NCBI GenBank assembly: GCA_900473745.1
Contig: UCMW01000013.1
Coordinates: 124,001 to 188,000, forward strand
DNA from: Hyphomicrobiales bacterium
GTDB taxonomy: Bacteria > Pseudomonadota > Alphaproteobacteria > Rhizobiales > Rhizobiaceae
Direction: 5' to 3'
Length of the DNA: 64,000 nucleotides
Within the stretch, counting starts at the first letter, position 1, and each line of letters begins with the position of its first letter. Below are positions 63,029 to 64,000 of the stretch, in pieces. Below the pieces are notes generated by a model. The model ran no database searches. It was given only the letters and a program-made list of their open reading frames with translations, and was not told the DNA's origin. The position numbers and the translations under genes are program-made.

Positions 63029-64000
63029 TTGAACAAACTGGATGCGAAATTGCTGACGACCGGCTTTGTTGCCGGCATCACCGCCGCCCTGCTCGTGCTG
63101 GGTGCTGCGGCACAGCCGACGCTTGCCTCCATTCTCTATGCGGCGTCTGCGCTTCCCGTTCTCATCGTTGGCCTCGGCTGGGGCAATGTCGCGGCAATCA
63201 CCGCGATCGTGACAGCCGCACTGCTCGGCACCATCAGCGTCTCGCCGATGTTCGCCTTCGGCATGGCGATCTTCACGTTGGCGCCGGCCGGCTGGCTCGC
63301 CCATCTGTCGAGCCTGGCGCGGCCTGCCTCCGAGATCGGCGGCCCGGACGATTTGATGGCCTGGTATCCGCTTTCCGACATTCTTCTGCAGCTCTGCAGC
63401 TTCGTCACGATCGCGGTCGTGGTACTCGGCGTCATCATCGGCTTCGGCCCCGAATTTACCGGCCAGCTGGTGGATGCCATGGCGCAGGCGATGAACGCGC
63501 AGGACCCGGCCATGGCGCCGGACGCGGTGGCGCTCGAACAGCTGAAGCGCAGCATGGTCGTGCTTCTCCCGATCATCCAGGGCGGCACCTGGGTGATGCT
63601 CCTGACGCTGATGTATTACATCGCCATGCGGATCGTTACCGCGTCCGGCCGTAACAAGCGTCCGCGCGAAGATTTTCCCTCGGCGCTCCGGATGAACCGC
63701 AACACGGTCTTCATCTTCCTCGCCGGCATCATAGCCTGCTTCATCGGTGGCGTGCCCGCGATGATCGGGGCGACCGTCTGCGGCACCTTCGGCGCCGGCT
63801 TCCTGATGGCGGGCTTTGCCTCGATGCACCTGAAGACACGCGGCAAGGACTGGCGGCTGCCGGCACTCGTGCTCGCCTATCTCTCTTCGATCATGCTGCT
63901 TCCGCTCATGATCCCCTTCATCATCGGCCTTTCGGACACTCGAAGGACCGTTGCCCTGACGCCGGCCGGCAAGGCCGACACATCAAACTCCGACACTGAC
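63029..64000 (+). CDS. DUF2232 membrane protein (3' end outside window)
   Basis: An open frame from TTG 63029 runs off the window end without a stop (324 codons seen). It encodes a polytopic protein beginning MNKLDAKLLTTGFVAGITAALLVLGAAA, with about seven or eight hydrophobic helices and YPLSDILLQLCS near residue 112, matching DUF2232. In rhizobia this gene lies between rpsR and rplI. AGGA (63016-63020) precedes the start. The function is unknown; the family is related to YybS-like membrane proteins. Confidence 0.8.
   Translation, partial: MNKLDAKLLTTGFVAGITAALLVLGAAAQPTLASILYAASALPVLIVGLGWGNVAAITAIVTAALLGTISVSPMFAFGMAIFTLAPAGWLAHLSSLARPASEIGGPDDLMAWYPLSDILLQLCSFVTIAVVVLGVIIGFGPEFTGQLVDAMAQAMNAQDPAMAPDAVALEQLKRSMVVLLPIIQGGTWVMLLTLMYYIAMRIVTASGRNKRPREDFPSALRMNRNTVFIFLAGIIACFIGGVPAMIGATVCGTFGAGFLMAGFASMHLKTRGKDWRLPALVLAYLSSIMLLPLMIPFIIGLSDTRRTVALTPAGKADTSNSDTD

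Overview
This window is a gene-dense, GC-rich alphaproteobacterial chromosome segment, most probably from the Rhizobiaceae (Rhizobium/Agrobacterium relatives). That placement is inferred from family content and gene order: AI-2E family-hdaA-ppk-ppx next to purMN; a pteridine-reductase-like SDR-uvrC-pgsA-moaD-moaE; lptF-lptG-lptD-surA-like-pdxA-ksgA; fabD-fabG-acpP-fabF-mltG-yicC-gmk; rpsF-rpsR-DUF2232; plus choline-sulfate genes and an Omp25/31-like porin. I recognise 60 protein genes and one probable 18-codon upstream ORF. I see no rRNA, tRNA, CRISPR array, insertion sequence, prophage or replication origin. Most of the window is core chromosome, with small accessory islets between conserved operons.

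Layout. 1-3666: translationally coupled Rsm22-type methyltransferase (cut by the window edge), DUF2891 protein and a fused aconitase X. 3758-5116: exported phytase-like esterase. 5185-10841 (minus): AI-2E family permease, DnaA regulator hdaA, and polyphosphate kinase and exopolyphosphatase; ppk has a Pho-box-like sequence at its own start. 11082-12808: purMN. 12866-15833: an omptin-type outer-membrane protease followed by an ABC exporter. 15809-18549 (minus): Nudix hydrolase and molybdopterin oxidoreductase. 18625-22825: rlmJ, LPG-synthase-like membrane protein, RNase T2 with an upstream mini-ORF, a GST and an outer-membrane barrel. 23192-27435: SDR-uvrC-pgsA-moaDE. 27425-29449: orphan LivH-type permease divergent from a CGNR zinc-finger regulator and a lipoprotein, sharing a palindromic 40-bp promoter gap. 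29556-31418: ndk, GST, DinB. 31523-34724: chemoreceptor with a coupled 99-aa membrane protein, divergent from a degenerate GGDEF protein. 34800-39498: ABC-F ATPase, VapBC with a perfect inverted repeat, and an S9 peptidase. 39535-46351: holC and pepA divergent from lptFGD. 46481-49293: surA-like, pdxA, ksgA. 49314-52811: choline-sulfate regulator, choX and betC. 52877-59479 (minus): gmk, yicC, mltG and the fatty-acid synthesis genes. 59689-64000: aldo/keto reductase, Ca2+/Na+ antiporter, rpsF-rpsR and a DUF2232 membrane protein cut by the window end.

Functionally, much of the window concerns envelope construction (LPS transport, fatty acids, phospholipid, peptidoglycan, porins), with nucleotide synthesis, ribosome maturation, phosphate storage and osmoprotectant use beside it. 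I did not find a clear novel defence or mobile system. The best leads are small modules: the CGNR/LivH pair with its operator, the chemoreceptor-small-protein/pseudo-GGDEF divergon with its inverted repeat, the alphaproteobacterial omptin, the PTR1-like reductase joined to uvrC, the Rsm22-DUF2891-AcnX coupling, and the RNase T2 mini-ORF.
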